DNA of 64,000 nt from Variovorax guangxiensis (GCF_003952165.1 NZ_RXFT01000011.1:124001-188000); one strand, 5' to 3'. Positions 1 to 8,622 are shown, numbered from the stretch's first letter. Program-made: numbers and translations. Notes: generated by a model not told the origin, from the sequence alone.

Positions 1-1
1 C

Positions 2-370
2 GCGAGCAGATCGATACGCGATCTCTACAAGGCCGAGTGGATTCTTCCGGGCGACGACCACTTCAGCGGCCGCGAGGCGGTGTCGCCCTTGCTGCCGCTG
101 GGGCTGCCGCCGCCGGCGCGGGTGATCCAGGGGCAGTCGGTCACGGTGGCGCTGGCGCTGGTCGGGCAGATGGACCTCGTCGGCCTGTTCGTCGAGCCGC
201 TGGCCACGCTGACCTTCAAGCGCCACGGCATCCGCCGCGTGGAGATCGAGGAAGAGCTGCCGACGCTCAGCGTGAGCGTCATCAAGCGGCGCGGGCAGTT
301 GCTGACGCCGGCCGCGCAGCATTTCGTCGAATGCATCCAGCGGGCCTCGGCGGCGGCGGTGGCTGCCTAG
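2..370 (+). CDS. LysR-family regulator, C-terminal part (cut by window edge)
   Basis: The first 122 codons form an open frame with no start inside the window, so only the C-terminal end of a protein is visible. It reads as the distal half of a LysR effector-binding domain: the stretch with VTVALALVGQMDLVGLFVEPLA, followed by a predicted strand and helix ending QHFVECIQRA, resembles the last beta-alpha units of that fold. The DNA-binding N-terminus lies outside the window. The stop codon overlaps the stop of the convergent glutathione transferase gene. The target and ligand cannot be judged. Confidence 0.7.
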   Translation, partial: ASRSIRDLYKAEWILPGDDHFSGREAVSPLLPLGLPPPARVIQGQSVTVALALVGQMDLVGLFVEPLATLTFKRHGIRRVEIEEELPTLSVSVIKRRGQLLTPAAQHFVECIQRASAAAVAA

Positions 371-1026
371 GCCTGGGCAGGAGGAAAGACCACGCCGGCC
401 TCGCCCGGCTTCCAGGGCTCGTACTTGTGCATGGCGCGCTCGAAGAGTTCCGATGCGGTCCAGCCCGAGAGCCAGGCCTGCAGGCGCGGCCAGGGCTGGG
501 CGCCGAACCATGCCGCGTCAACCATCGCGAACTGGCGCACGAAGGGCATGAGGGCGGCGTCGGCCAGTGTCGTGCGGGTGCCGGCCAGGTTCGCCGAGGT
601 CGAGAGCCGGGCTTCGAGATCGCGCAGGAAGGCCGCGCCACGCTCGCGTGCGGGCTCGCCGCCGTCCGCATGCCGGTCGGGGTACTTGTAGCGGTCGAGC
701 TGAGGCTTGAAGCCCTCGTCGCAGGCGGCGACCAGCGCGAGCATGTCCTGCAGCGTGCCGGTCTCTGGCTGGAGCCAGCCGTGTGGATCGCTGCGGCGCA
801 GCGCCCACAGCATCACGTCCAGGCTCTGCTCCAGCACCGCGCCGTCTTCGGCGACCAGCACCGGTACCGTCCCCTTGGGAGAGGCCGCGAGCATGTCGGC
901 CGGCTTGTTCTTCAGCGCCACCTCACGCAGCTCGCACCGCTGGCCGCCGGCGACCAGCGCGAGGCGGGCGCGCATCGCGTAGGGACAGCGGCGGAACGAG
1001 TAGAGAACGGGCAGGGCGGGAGGCAT
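367..1026 (-). CDS. Glutathione S-transferase family protein
   Basis: A 219-aa cytosolic protein with the two-domain GST layout. The thioredoxin-like N-terminal domain opens with YSFRRCPYAMRARLAL, where the CPYA segment carries the likely thiol-active residue, and includes GTVPVLV before the glutathione-binding turn. An all-helical C-terminal domain follows, ending FPPAQA. The start at MPPALPV was preferred to the longer open frame because the domain begins immediately after it and the upstream codons are Arg/Gly-rich with no homologous look. The gene diverges from the AraC-type regulator 36 bp away, so that regulator may control it. Substrate unknown. Confidence 0.85.
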   Translation of the reverse strand: MPPALPVLYSFRRCPYAMRARLALVAGGQRCELREVALKNKPADMLAASPKGTVPVLVAEDGAVLEQSLDVMLWALRRSDPHGWLQPETGTLQDMLALVAACDEGFKPQLDRYKYPDRHADGGEPARERGAAFLRDLEARLSTSANLAGTRTTLADAALMPFVRQFAMVDAAWFGAQPWPRLQAWLSGWTASELFERAMHKYEPWKPGEAGVVFPPAQA

Positions 1027-1061
1027 TCGATCCGGACAGGCGAAGCAGCCGATTTTCGGAC

Positions 1062-1964
1062 ATGCCACGGCCGTTTTTCCAGACAATCGGGCCCATGGGT
1101 GAACGCCTCTTCCTCCGGCTCGACGACGACCCGCTGCACGGGCCGGAATCGGGTGCACCCGCCGGCACGCTGCGCGCGTTTCCGGTCGCGGCCGCGCTGC
1201 GCGGACATGTCTCGCACCTCATGCTGTGCCGCGAGAACCTTGCCGACGGCCACGAGGTACGCGAGCGGGTGTTGCCTGACGGCGCTGTACGGCTGATCTT
1301 CAACTTCGGCGATGCGCCTTTCGTCGGGGACGAGCAGGGGCAGGCGGTGGAGGCCATCGGCGCCTCGATCACGCCGGTCATGTTGCGCATGCGGCGGAAG
1401 GTGGAGGGCCTTTCCGTCACCCTCCGCCCCGGTGCCGCCGCCGCACTGCTGGGACTGCCGGCCGGAGAGATTGGCGGCACGGCGGTGCATCTCGACGAGC
1501 TCTGGCGTGGCGAAGGCGCGGAACTGCTCGAACGCATGACCGAAGCGCGTGACGACGCGACGCGTGTGGCACAGCTGCAGGCCGCGCTGCTGCGCAGGCT
1601 CCGCGATGACGATGCCGGGGGCAACGCTGCCGCCATCCGCGCGGCGCAACTCATCGCAGACTCCGGTGGGCGGCGCCCTTTGCGCGAGGTGGCTGCGGCC
1701 GTGGGCGTCGGAGAGCGGCGCCTGCAGCAGCTCTTCCATGCCCACGTCGGGCTTTCGCCGCGCGCCTGGAGCCGGCTCGCGCGCATGCACGGCTGCCTGC
1801 GCGCGCTGCGGCAGCAGCCCTCGCCGGCCTGGGCCGAGGTGGCGCTGGAGGGCGGCTTCTACGACCAGTCGCATCTGGTCAACGAGTTCCGCGCGCTGTG
1901 CGGCGTTACGCCGACCGAGTTCCTCGACCAGGCGGTTTCGGGTTCTTCCAAGACGGCGGGTTGA
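1062..1964 (+). CDS. AraC-family helix-turn-helix regulator
   Basis: A 300-aa transcription factor. The first 200 residues resemble the DUF6597-type sensor domain found before AraC HTHs (VRERVLPDGAVRLIFNF). The last 100 residues form the AraC DNA-binding domain, with the second HTH and signature at GGFYDQSHLVNEFRALCGV and TPTEF. Starts at 1062 (MPRPFF) and 1095 (MGERLF) are both possible; neither has a clear ribosome site. It diverges from the GST gene with a very short intergenic region, so it probably controls GST, itself or both. Its end is 53 bp before an SDR gene on the same strand. Confidence 0.85.
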   Translation: MPRPFFQTIGPMGERLFLRLDDDPLHGPESGAPAGTLRAFPVAAALRGHVSHLMLCRENLADGHEVRERVLPDGAVRLIFNFGDAPFVGDEQGQAVEAIGASITPVMLRMRRKVEGLSVTLRPGAAAALLGLPAGEIGGTAVHLDELWRGEGAELLERMTEARDDATRVAQLQAALLRRLRDDDAGGNAAAIRAAQLIADSGGRRPLREVAAAVGVGERRLQQLFHAHVGLSPRAWSRLARMHGCLRALRQQPSPAWAEVALEGGFYDQSHLVNEFRALCGVTPTEFLDQAVSGSSKTAG

Positions 1965-2017
1965 GCGCTGGCTATCTTCATCCGCTCTCAGGCAAAAGGA
2001 TCAAAGGAGCCATCAGG

Positions 2018-2920
2018 ATGAACGACGAAGAAAAGACGCCAGGCCGGCCGCTGAAGGACTGCGTGGCGGTGGTGACCGGCGCGAGCCGCGGCGCGGGACG
2101 CGGCATCGCGATCGAACTGGGCGCTGCCGGCGCCACCGTGTACGTCACCGGGCGCAGCACGCGCGAGCGGCCCGCCGACACCTACGGCCAGCTGATGGCC
2201 CTGTCGGACATGGCCGCGCTGCCCGGCAGCATCGACGACACGGCGGACGAGGTCACGCGCCTGGGCGGGCGCGGCATCGCGGTGCGCTGCGACCACACCA
2301 GCGAGGAAGACGTGGCCGCGCTCTTCGCCCGCGTGGAGCGCGAGGCCGGCCGAATCGACCTGCTGGTGAACAACGCCTGGGGCGGCCACGAGACCTTCAC
2401 CGGCGTGTTCGAGGCGCCGTTCTGGGAACACCCGCTGTCGAACTGGGACTCGATGTTCGACCGCGGCGTGCGCAACCACCTGCTGGCCAGCCGCTGCGCC
2501 GCGCCGCTGATGGTGCGGGCGAAGAAGGGCCTGATCGTCACCACCACTTTCTGGGACCGAGGCCACTACATGCGCGGCAGCCTCTTCTACGACCTGGCCA
2601 AGGCATCGATGACGCGGCTGGCCTTCGGCATGGCGCAGGACCTGAAGCCGCACGGCGTGGCCTCGGTGGCGGTGTCGCCCGGCTGGATGCGCACCGAGTT
2701 CGTGCTGGCCGGCCACAAGACCGACGAGGCCCACTGGCAGCAGCGCCCCGAACTGTCGCGCACCGAGTCGCCGCGCTACGTGGGACGGGCCATCGCGGCG
2801 CTGGCCGGCGACCCGATGGTGATGGACAGGAGCGGCGAGGTGCTGCGCGTAGGCGACCTGGCGCGCGAATACAGTTTCACCGACATCGATGGCAGGCAGG
2901 TTCCGCCTTTCGAGATGTAG
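2018..2920 (+). CDS. SDR family NAD(P)-dependent oxidoreductase (DHRS1-like)
   Basis: A 300-aa short-chain dehydrogenase. The cofactor motif TGASRGAG is at residues 20-27, the NNAWGG variant of NNAG follows near 118, and the catalytic pair is YDLAK at about 191-195. The nucleotide-binding loop followed by TGRS and the overall length fit the DHRS1-like branch rather than FabG. The start was chosen because AAAGGAG sits just upstream of this ATG and the longer frame has no domain content. Substrate not predictable. It follows the AraC-type gene and could be in its regulon, which is inference only. Confidence 0.85.
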   Translation: MNDEEKTPGRPLKDCVAVVTGASRGAGRGIAIELGAAGATVYVTGRSTRERPADTYGQLMALSDMAALPGSIDDTADEVTRLGGRGIAVRCDHTSEEDVAALFARVEREAGRIDLLVNNAWGGHETFTGVFEAPFWEHPLSNWDSMFDRGVRNHLLASRCAAPLMVRAKKGLIVTTTFWDRGHYMRGSLFYDLAKASMTRLAFGMAQDLKPHGVASVAVSPGWMRTEFVLAGHKTDEAHWQQRPELSRTESPRYVGRAIAALAGDPMVMDRSGEVLRVGDLAREYSFTDIDGRQVPPFEM

Positions 2921-3020
2921 CAGGCCAGGGACGGCGGCCGAAGCAGGCAAATGCTGACAGGTGCAGGCGGCCGCGCGGTGAGGAAATCTCGTTCATCGTT
3001 TGTTCTTCCGGAGGCGATCC

Positions 3021-3743
3021 ATGGCGACCCAGACATCCCCGGCCCGGCCACAGCTCAAGCCCGCCATCGAACTGGCCAGGGCCAACCCGGTGCGCTTTCC
3101 CAACGAGAGCGCCGAATACCGCGAGGCCCGCACGGCGCTCCTGGCCGAGGAGATCGAACTGCGCCGCCACCTGGAGCGCGTGGCGCAGCAGCGGCGCGAG
3201 CTGCCGCCCGGCGGCGTGGTGCCGCAGGACTACCTCTTCGAAGGCAGGGAAGGGCCGGTGCGGCTTTCCGGGCTCTTCGGCGGGCACGGCACGCTCATCA
3301 CCTACAACTGGATGTTCGGCCCGAAGCGCGAGCGCCCGTGCCCGATGTGCACTTCGCTGTTGAGCGCCTACGACGGCGAGATGCCCGACATCCTGCAGCG
3401 CGTGGCTTTCGCGGTGATCGCGACTTCGCCCATCGCCCGGATGACGGCGTTTGCCGCCGAGCGCGGCTGGCGCTACCTGCCGCTGTATTCGTCGGCGGGC
3501 AACACCTTCAACCGCGACTATGCGGGCGAGACGCCCGAGAGCGGCGACAACCCCGCGTTCAACGTGTTCCGGCGCGAGAGCGATGGAACCATCCGTCATT
3601 TCTGGGCCGGCGAAATGGGCGCCGGAGTTTCAGACCCGGGGCAGGACCCCCGCGGCGCGCCCGATCCGATGCCGATCTGGAACCTGCTCGACATGACGCC
3701 CGAGGGCCGAGGGACGGACTGGTATCCGAAGCTGGCCTACTGA
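3021..3743 (+). CDS. DUF899 family thioredoxin-like protein
   Basis: A 240-aa soluble protein of the DUF899 family, whose members have a thioredoxin/AhpC-like fold of unknown reaction. Visible family marks are RRELPPGGVV, YLFEG, LITYNWMFGP followed by a CPMC pair near residue 110, and the C-terminal DMTPEGRG ending. The CPMC cysteines sit where a redox-active CxxC would be. The start at MATQTS is set by GGAGG ten bases upstream. The 3' end overlaps the stop of the convergent acetyltransferase by 7 bp. Confidence 0.85.
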   Translation: MATQTSPARPQLKPAIELARANPVRFPNESAEYREARTALLAEEIELRRHLERVAQQRRELPPGGVVPQDYLFEGREGPVRLSGLFGGHGTLITYNWMFGPKRERPCPMCTSLLSAYDGEMPDILQRVAFAVIATSPIARMTAFAAERGWRYLPLYSSAGNTFNRDYAGETPESGDNPAFNVFRRESDGTIRHFWAGEMGAGVSDPGQDPRGAPDPMPIWNLLDMTPEGRGTDWYPKLAY

Positions 3744-4345
3744 GCGGCCGGGGCGAGCCCGCGTACATCGATGCGGAAGCGCAGCTCCGGCGTGCCGCCG
3801 AGTGCGGGCAGCTTGACGAATTCTTCCACCAGCACGCCGCCGTTGGCGCGGATAACCTGCTGCGAGGCGATGTTGCCGGGGGCGGTCGTGATTTCCACCT
3901 GGTCGAGGCCCATGGCGCGCGCCTCGGGCAGCAGCGCGCGCAGCGCGGCCTTGGCGTAGCCCTTGCCGCTTTTCCACGGCACCACGGCGTAGCCGATGTG
4001 GCCGAGGCAGTAGGCGGGCAGGGAGTTGCTGCCCGGCTGCCAGCGCAGCTGGATGCTGCCGCAGAACTCGCCGTCCCACATCCAGCGCCGGTAGCCCGGC
4101 AGGCGCGGCACGGTGCCGCCATCGGGCAGCGAGACGGGCGGGCCCTTGGCTTCCGGGTCGACGAGGCTGGCCAGAAAGCGCGCGGGGTCGATGCGGATCT
4201 GGGCAAGCTCTTCCAGGCCGGCCTCGGGCCGGAGGTTGTTGGGCGACCAGCCGCGCTCCAGCGCCGCAATGTAGCCGGGGAGATGTTCCCGCGAAGGCCA
4301 GACGAGCTGCAAGGGCGACGCGGAGAAATCGGAAAGGGCGGTCAT
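3737..4345 (-). CDS. GNAT family N-acetyltransferase
   Basis: A 202-aa protein with the GNAT fold. The acetyl-CoA-binding segment is HIGYAVVPWKSGKGYAKAAL, a variant of the R/Q-x-x-G-x-G/A loop, followed by MGLDQVEITTAPGNIASQQVI, the typical strand and helix after it. The substrate is unknown; the family includes small-molecule and protein acetylases. It is transcribed away from the COG0523 GTPase, and the 100-bp gap between them holds two Zur-like operators, so this gene could be zinc-responsive too, though the operators lie closer to the GTPase start. Confidence 0.82.
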   Translation of the reverse strand: MTALSDFSASPLQLVWPSREHLPGYIAALERGWSPNNLRPEAGLEELAQIRIDPARFLASLVDPEAKGPPVSLPDGGTVPRLPGYRRWMWDGEFCGSIQLRWQPGSNSLPAYCLGHIGYAVVPWKSGKGYAKAALRALLPEARAMGLDQVEITTAPGNIASQQVIRANGGVLVEEFVKLPALGGTPELRFRIDVRGLAPAAQ

Positions 4346-4383
4346 GCCGCCGATGGTAGGCGAAGGCCCCGGCGCGGCAGAAA

Positions 4384-4400
4384 ACGCAACGCAGTTGCAT
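4384..4400. promoter_or_regulatory. Zur-like operator 1 upstream of COG0523 GTPase
   Basis: A 17-mer ACGCAACGCAGTTGCAT containing the perfect palindrome GCAAC, three bases, GTTGC. It shares the pattern A(C/T)GCAA, four bases, GTTGCAT with two further sites at 4413-4429 and 6137-6153. The placement before a zinc GTPase gene and before the adjacent Fur-family gene points to Zur binding, which is inference from context. Confidence 0.6.
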
Positions 4401-4412
4401 TGGGTTCATATA

Positions 4413-4429
4413 ATGCAATTCTGTTGCAT
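4413..4429. promoter_or_regulatory. Zur-like operator 2 upstream of COG0523 GTPase
   Basis: ATGCAATTCTGTTGCAT, a palindrome with arms ATGCAA and TTGCAT, starts 29 bp after operator 1 (nearly three helical turns) and lies just before the ribosome site. Two sites on the same face of DNA would fit cooperative repression. Confidence 0.62.
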
Positions 4430-4446
4430 ATATGGAGCCAATCCCC

Positions 4447-5640
4447 ATGGCCGACCGCCTTCCCGTTACCGTTCTCTCCGGCTTCCTCGGCGCCGGCAAG
4501 ACCACGCTGCTGAACCACATCCTCCACAACCGCGAAGGCCGGCGCGTTGCGGTCATCGTCAACGACATGAGCGAGGTCAACATCGACGCGGCCCTGGTGC
4601 GCGGCGGCGGCGCCGAGCTCTCGCGCACTGACGAGAAGCTGGTGGAGATGAGCAACGGCTGCATCTGCTGCACGTTGCGCGAGGACCTGCTCGTCGAGGT
4701 GCGGCGCCTGGCGAAGGAAAAGCGTTTCGACCAGCTGGTGATCGAGTCCACCGGCATCTCCGAACCCCTGCCGGTGGCCGAGACCTTCACCTTCGCCGGG
4801 GAGGACGGCAAGAGCCTGTCGGACGTGGCGCGGCTCGACACCATGGTGACGGTGGTCGACGCCTTCAACTTCCTGCGCGACTACGGCTCGCCCGACAGCC
4901 TGGGCCAGCGCGGGCAGTCGCTGGGCGACGAAGACGCGCGCACGGTGGTCGACCTGCTGATCGAGCAGATCGAGTTCTGCGACGTGCTGGTGGTCAACAA
5001 GACCGACCTCGTCACGCCCGAGGAGCGCGAGCGGCTGATGGCGATATTGCGCAGCCTGAATCCGCGTGCGCGCATCGAGGTGTCGGAGTTCGGCCGCGTG
5101 GCGCTCGACCGCGTGCTCGACACCGGCCTCTTCGACTTCGAGCAGGCCGAGCGGGCGCCCGGCTGGCTGGCCGAGCTGCGCGGCGAGCATGTACCGGAGA
5201 GCGAGGAATACGGCATCCGCAGCTTTGTCTACCGCTCGCGGCTGCCGTTTCACCCGATGCGCTTCTGGAAGCTGGTGCAGAGCGAGTGGGAGGGCGTGGT
5301 GCGCTCCAAGGGCTTCTTCTGGCTCGCCAGCCGCGCCACGCGCGCGGGTTCGTGGTCGCAGGCCGGCGGGGCCTGCCGCTACGGCGTGGCGGGCTTCTGG
5401 TGGGCGGCGGTGCCGCGCGAGCACTGGCCGACCGATCCGGATGCGCTGGAGCTCATCCGCAAGAACTGGGACCCTGCCACCGGCGATGCCCGCCAGGAGC
5501 TGGTGCTGATCGGCATCGGCATGGACGAAGAGGCGCTGCGCGCCCGGCTGGACGCCTGCCTGCTCACCGAAGACGAGATGCGCTTCGGCGCCTCGTGGTG
5601 GCAGAACTTCCCGGATCCGTTCCCGTCCTGGAACGTCTGA
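4447..5640 (+). CDS. CobW/COG0523 family zinc-linked GTPase (ZigA-like)
   Basis: A 397-aa G3E GTPase. The P-loop SGFLGAGKTT is at residues 11-20, the metal-binding CICC at 72-75 (family GCxCC motif), and NKTD for guanine near 183. The C-terminal CobW domain follows, with a Trp-rich segment (WLASR, FWWAA). Such proteins act as cytosolic metallochaperones that supply zinc under limitation. The start was put at 4447, not the ATG at 4432, because GGAG nine bases before 4447 is the only ribosome site and 4432 abuts the operator. The gene converges on the Zur-type gene, and both carry the same 17-bp operator. Confidence 0.88.
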   Translation: MADRLPVTVLSGFLGAGKTTLLNHILHNREGRRVAVIVNDMSEVNIDAALVRGGGAELSRTDEKLVEMSNGCICCTLREDLLVEVRRLAKEKRFDQLVIESTGISEPLPVAETFTFAGEDGKSLSDVARLDTMVTVVDAFNFLRDYGSPDSLGQRGQSLGDEDARTVVDLLIEQIEFCDVLVVNKTDLVTPEERERLMAILRSLNPRARIEVSEFGRVALDRVLDTGLFDFEQAERAPGWLAELRGEHVPESEEYGIRSFVYRSRLPFHPMRFWKLVQSEWEGVVRSKGFFWLASRATRAGSWSQAGGACRYGVAGFWWAAVPREHWPTDPDALELIRKNWDPATGDARQELVLIGIGMDEEALRARLDACLLTEDEMRFGASWWQNFPDPFPSWNV

Positions 5641-5646
5641 GGCGCG

Positions 5647-6120
5647 CTATCTGGCGCAGTCGCCGCAGGTGCCGTGGAGGGTCAATGCGGTGTGGCGCGT
5701 ATCGATGCCCTGCTTGCGCAGCGCTCGCCCCAACCGGCCCATCACCTTCGGCAGCTCCGGGTCGGAAGGCAGCGCCAGCACCTTGTGGCACTGGTCGCAT
5801 TCGAAGGTGTTGCCCGACTCGGCCTCCACGTGGCGCGAGAAGCGGTTGACGCGGTCGGCGCCCACGCGGCGGTCGCACAGGCCGGCCTCGACCAGCCGGT
5901 CGAGCACGCGGTAGACCGTCACCCGGTCGGGCGCCTCGCCGGTGGCGGCGGTGTAGGCGGCTGCCACTTCCTCGTGCGTCAGGGGTTGCGAGCTGTGCTC
6001 CAGGAGCTCGAGCACGGTCTGGGCGGCGCGCGTCACGCGCAGGCCGTTCTCGCGCAGCAGCGTTTCGCTGTCGAACGGGGCGGCGCGCGGGGGCTTCGGG
6101 TGCGAGGTCGGGGTCTTCAT
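5647..6120 (-). CDS. zur: Fur-family regulator, probably Zur
   Basis: A 157-aa Fur-family repressor. The winged helix includes NGLRVTRAAQTVLELL, the recognition region DRVTVYRVLDRLVEAGLC, and the HVE box RFSRHVEAES. Two CxxC pairs (CDQC and CGDC at the very C-terminus) form the structural zinc site. Assignment as Zur rather than Fur rests on the neighbouring COG0523 GTPase and the operator shared by both genes. One operator copy lies 17 bp upstream of its own start, suggesting autoregulation. The start at MKTPTS was chosen because the longer frame adds residues unlike the family. Confidence 0.8.
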   Translation of the reverse strand: MKTPTSHPKPPRAAPFDSETLLRENGLRVTRAAQTVLELLEHSSQPLTHEEVAAAYTAATGEAPDRVTVYRVLDRLVEAGLCDRRVGADRVNRFSRHVEAESGNTFECDQCHKVLALPSDPELPKVMGRLGRALRKQGIDTRHTALTLHGTCGDCAR

Positions 6121-6136
6121 GAGGTCTTCTTGCGAA

Positions 6137-6153
6137 ACGCCATTGTGTTGCAT
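6137..6153. promoter_or_regulatory. Zur-like operator 3 upstream of zur
   Basis: On the + strand ACGCCATTGTGTTGCAT matches the pattern of the two operators before the GTPase gene with one mismatch in the left arm (CA for AA). It sits 17-33 bp upstream of the zur start codon, where bound protein would block initiation. Confidence 0.55.
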
Positions 6154-6322
6154 CCCGCGGCGGCAAGGGTAGGGCTGGCGGAAATGACCTGCCTGGCGAT
6201 GTTCCACCCGGCCCGGGCGCATATGCCGGAATGCGCCTAAGCATCTGACGAATGGGTCGTTCGCCTGCGGGCCGCGGCGCGACAGAATCGCGCCCTTTGT
6301 CTTTTGCGATCGAAAGTCTCCC

Positions 6323-7333
6323 ATGCGTGCCCCCTTGCGTGCCCATCCTTTTCTGTCGAAGCTGCTCAAGCCGATGCTGCTGCTGGGAGCCTTTGCTTCC
6401 TTGGCGGTGGCAGCCCAGGCGCAGCCGGCGGCCGGCGCCTATCCGTCGAAGCCCGTGCACATCACCGTGGCGAACACGCCCGGCAGCTCGCCCGACGTGC
6501 TGGCGCGCTATCTGGGGCAGCGCCTTTCGGAGCAGTGGAAGCAGCCGGTGGTCGTGGACAACCGCGCGGGCGCGGCGGGCATCCTGGCGGCCGACGGGCT
6601 GGCCAAGGCGCAGCCGGACGGCTATTCGCTGCTGGTGGGCGCCGACGGGCCCATCACCATCCTCCCCAACATCCAGGCCGGCCTGCCCTACGACGCGCGG
6701 CGCGACCTGGTGCCGGTGGTGTCGCTGGGGCAGATCGACTTCGTGCTGGTCGCCAACCCGAAGACGGGCTTTCGCACGGTGGCCGACTTCGTGCGCGCGG
6801 CCAAGGCCCGGCCCGGTCACATCAACTACGCCTCCGCCGGCAACGGCAGTCCGCAGCAGCTGAGCATGGAGCTGCTCAAGCAGAAGGCGGGCATCTACGT
6901 CACACACATCCCGTACCGCGGCGGCCCGCTGGGCATGCAGGACGTGATCGCGGGGCAGGTCGACGTGATGTTCATCGCCGTCGGCCCCGCGCTGCCGCAC
7001 ATCCGCAGCGGCCGGCTGGTAGCGCTGGGCACCAGCGGCGAGAAGCGCCATGCGCTGCTGCCCGAGGTGCCGACGGTGGCCGAGAGCTACAAGGGCTATC
7101 GTTCGGGCACGTGGTTCGGCCTGTTCGCGCCGGCGCGTACGCCGCAGCCGGTGCTGGACGCCATCGCCTCGGAGGCCGGGCGGATCGTGCAGGCACCGGC
7201 CACGCGTGCCGAACTGGCGGCGCAGGGCATCGAGGCCACGGGGTACGCGCAGCGCCAGTTCCAGACGCAGGTGTCGGCCGAGTACGAGCGCTATGCGCAG
7301 ATCGTGAAGGCCGTGGGCATCAAGGCCGAATAG
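6323..7333 (+). CDS. Tripartite tricarboxylate transporter (TctC/Bug) binding protein
   Basis: A 336-aa periplasmic solute-binding protein. Residues 1 to about 34 are a signal peptide ending AAQAQ. The mature part begins YPSKPVHITVANTPGSSPDVLAR, the typical Bug opening (family: YPxKPIRxVVPxxxGGxxD), and continues with VVDNRAGAAG, NYASAGNGSP and PYRGGPLGMQDV, loops that line the ligand cleft. Ligands of the family are carboxylates or aromatic acids. No tctA/tctB membrane genes are nearby, as is common for the many orphan Bug proteins in this bacterial group. It diverges from zur. Confidence 0.92.
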   Translation: MRAPLRAHPFLSKLLKPMLLLGAFASLAVAAQAQPAAGAYPSKPVHITVANTPGSSPDVLARYLGQRLSEQWKQPVVVDNRAGAAGILAADGLAKAQPDGYSLLVGADGPITILPNIQAGLPYDARRDLVPVVSLGQIDFVLVANPKTGFRTVADFVRAAKARPGHINYASAGNGSPQQLSMELLKQKAGIYVTHIPYRGGPLGMQDVIAGQVDVMFIAVGPALPHIRSGRLVALGTSGEKRHALLPEVPTVAESYKGYRSGTWFGLFAPARTPQPVLDAIASEAGRIVQAPATRAELAAQGIEATGYAQRQFQTQVSAEYERYAQIVKAVGIKAE

Positions 7334-7486
7334 CAGGAATCGTCCAAGTTCCGCCCGGGGAAGTAACGGCGGGGCTTTACATCGAAACCTTGTGCAAGTC
7401 GGTCTACCGGCCGTTTCCGCGGCTCGGGCGACGCCGGGATGCGCTAAGGTCCGGGCATCCGCGTTCCTGAATACCTTCGCCCGACC

Positions 7487-8149
7487 ATGTCCCGTCCACC
7501 CATCGAGATCGAAACCGCCCCCAACCCCACCGCCACGGTGATCGTGATGCACGGCCTCGGCGCCGACGGCAACGACTTCGTTCCAATCGCCGGCGAGCTC
7601 GACCTGTCGGCCGTGGGGCCGGTGCGCTTCGTGTTCCCCAACGCGCCCGTGATGCCCGTGACCATCAACGGCGGCTACCGGATGCCGGCCTGGTACGACA
7701 TCGTCGTGCCCGACCTCGAGGCACAGGAAGACGAAGCCGGCCTGCGCCGCTCGCAGGCGACCATCGAGGCCGTCATTGCCAACGAGAAGGCCCGGGGCAT
7801 CGCGGCCGGGCGCATCGTGGTGGCGGGTTTCTCGCAAGGCTGCGCGATGGCGCTGATGACCGGCCTGCGCCACACCGAGCGGCTGGCCGGCGTCGTCGGC
7901 CTCTCGGGCTACCTGCCGATCGCCGCCACCACCGCGGCCGAGCGCCACGCGGCCAACCACGAGACGCCGGTGTTCCTCGCCCATGGCCGGCAGGACCCGG
8001 TGGTGCCCTACGCGGCCGCCGTGCGCACGCGCGAGGCGCTTTCCGCGCTGGGCTACGCCGTCGAATGGCACGAATACGACATGGCGCACTCGGTGTGCAT
8101 GGAAGAAGTCGCCGACCTGAACCGCTTCCTGCTGCGGGTGCTCGGCTGA
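7487..8149 (+). CDS. Alpha/beta-hydrolase, phospholipase/carboxylesterase family
   Basis: A 220-aa cytosolic esterase of the acyl-protein-thioesterase/carboxylesterase II family. Family marks are VIVMHGLGADGNDF for the oxyanion region, the nucleophile elbow GFSQGCAMA (Ser near 116), HGRQDPVVP carrying the acid Asp, and a late catalytic His in YDMAHSVCMEE. Length matches the family. The natural substrate is uncertain. The ABM monooxygenase follows 33 bp later on the same strand and may be co-transcribed. Confidence 0.88.
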   Translation: MSRPPIEIETAPNPTATVIVMHGLGADGNDFVPIAGELDLSAVGPVRFVFPNAPVMPVTINGGYRMPAWYDIVVPDLEAQEDEAGLRRSQATIEAVIANEKARGIAAGRIVVAGFSQGCAMALMTGLRHTERLAGVVGLSGYLPIAATTAAERHAANHETPVFLAHGRQDPVVPYAAAVRTREALSALGYAVEWHEYDMAHSVCMEEVADLNRFLLRVLG

Positions 8150-8182
8150 ACCAGATCAACGCTCGCACGAAGGAGCCGCAAC

Positions 8183-8500
8183 ATGATCCTCGTCATCGGC
8201 CACGCACTGGCCAAGCCCGATACCCTGCAGGCGATGCTCGCCATCAGCACCGAGCACGTGCTGCGATCGCGCTCCGAGCCCGGCTGCATCTCGCATGAAG
8301 TCTCGACCGACGCGCAGGAGCCGCTGCGCCTGACCTTCGTGGAGCGCTGGAGCGACATGGATGCGCTGCAGGCCCACTTCCGCGTGGACGCCTCTCGTGC
8401 GTTCGCCAAGGCGCTTTCGGCGATGGCGGAGGGCACACCGGAGATCCACGTCTACCGCTCGGAAGAGATCGACCTCTCGGCAGGCCAGGCCAAGGCCTGA
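8183..8500 (+). CDS. ABM-domain (antibiotic biosynthesis monooxygenase) protein
   Basis: A 105-aa protein that is essentially one dimeric ferredoxin-like ABM domain. It shows the pattern of this family: a C-terminal half containing FVERWSDMDALQAHF and an N-terminal strand with RSEPGCISHEV. Relatives oxidise quinols or small aromatics without cofactors, or degrade signal molecules such as AI-2. GAAGGAG lies eight bases before the start. The preceding esterase is the likely operon partner. Confidence 0.8.
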   Translation: MILVIGHALAKPDTLQAMLAISTEHVLRSRSEPGCISHEVSTDAQEPLRLTFVERWSDMDALQAHFRVDASRAFAKALSAMAEGTPEIHVYRSEEIDLSAGQAKA

Positions 8501-8520
8501 ACCGCGTCCGGAACGCCGAC

Positions 8521-8538
8521 AGCTATCAAAAACATAGC
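8521..8538. repeat. Short hairpin repeat, copy 1
   Basis: AGCTATCAAAAACATAGC, with arms GCTAT and ATAGC around seven bases. A second copy at 14022-14039 differs at three positions, each an A/G exchange. It lies in the gap before gshA. From memory, short GCTAT hairpins of this sort are scattered through Comamonadaceae genomes. Confidence 0.55.
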
Positions 8539-8622
8539 GCACAACAGGGTAACCAGCCCCGGGATTCCCTGCACGAGCAGTGCCCGCTTGCCCGTGCTAC
8601 CTTCCAGCCCCTCAGAAGATTG

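Noticed and set aside
5564..8089. An 841-codon antisense open frame across zur, the Bug protein and the esterase
   Set aside because: Composition is typical of frame shadows and it runs across three well-supported genes.
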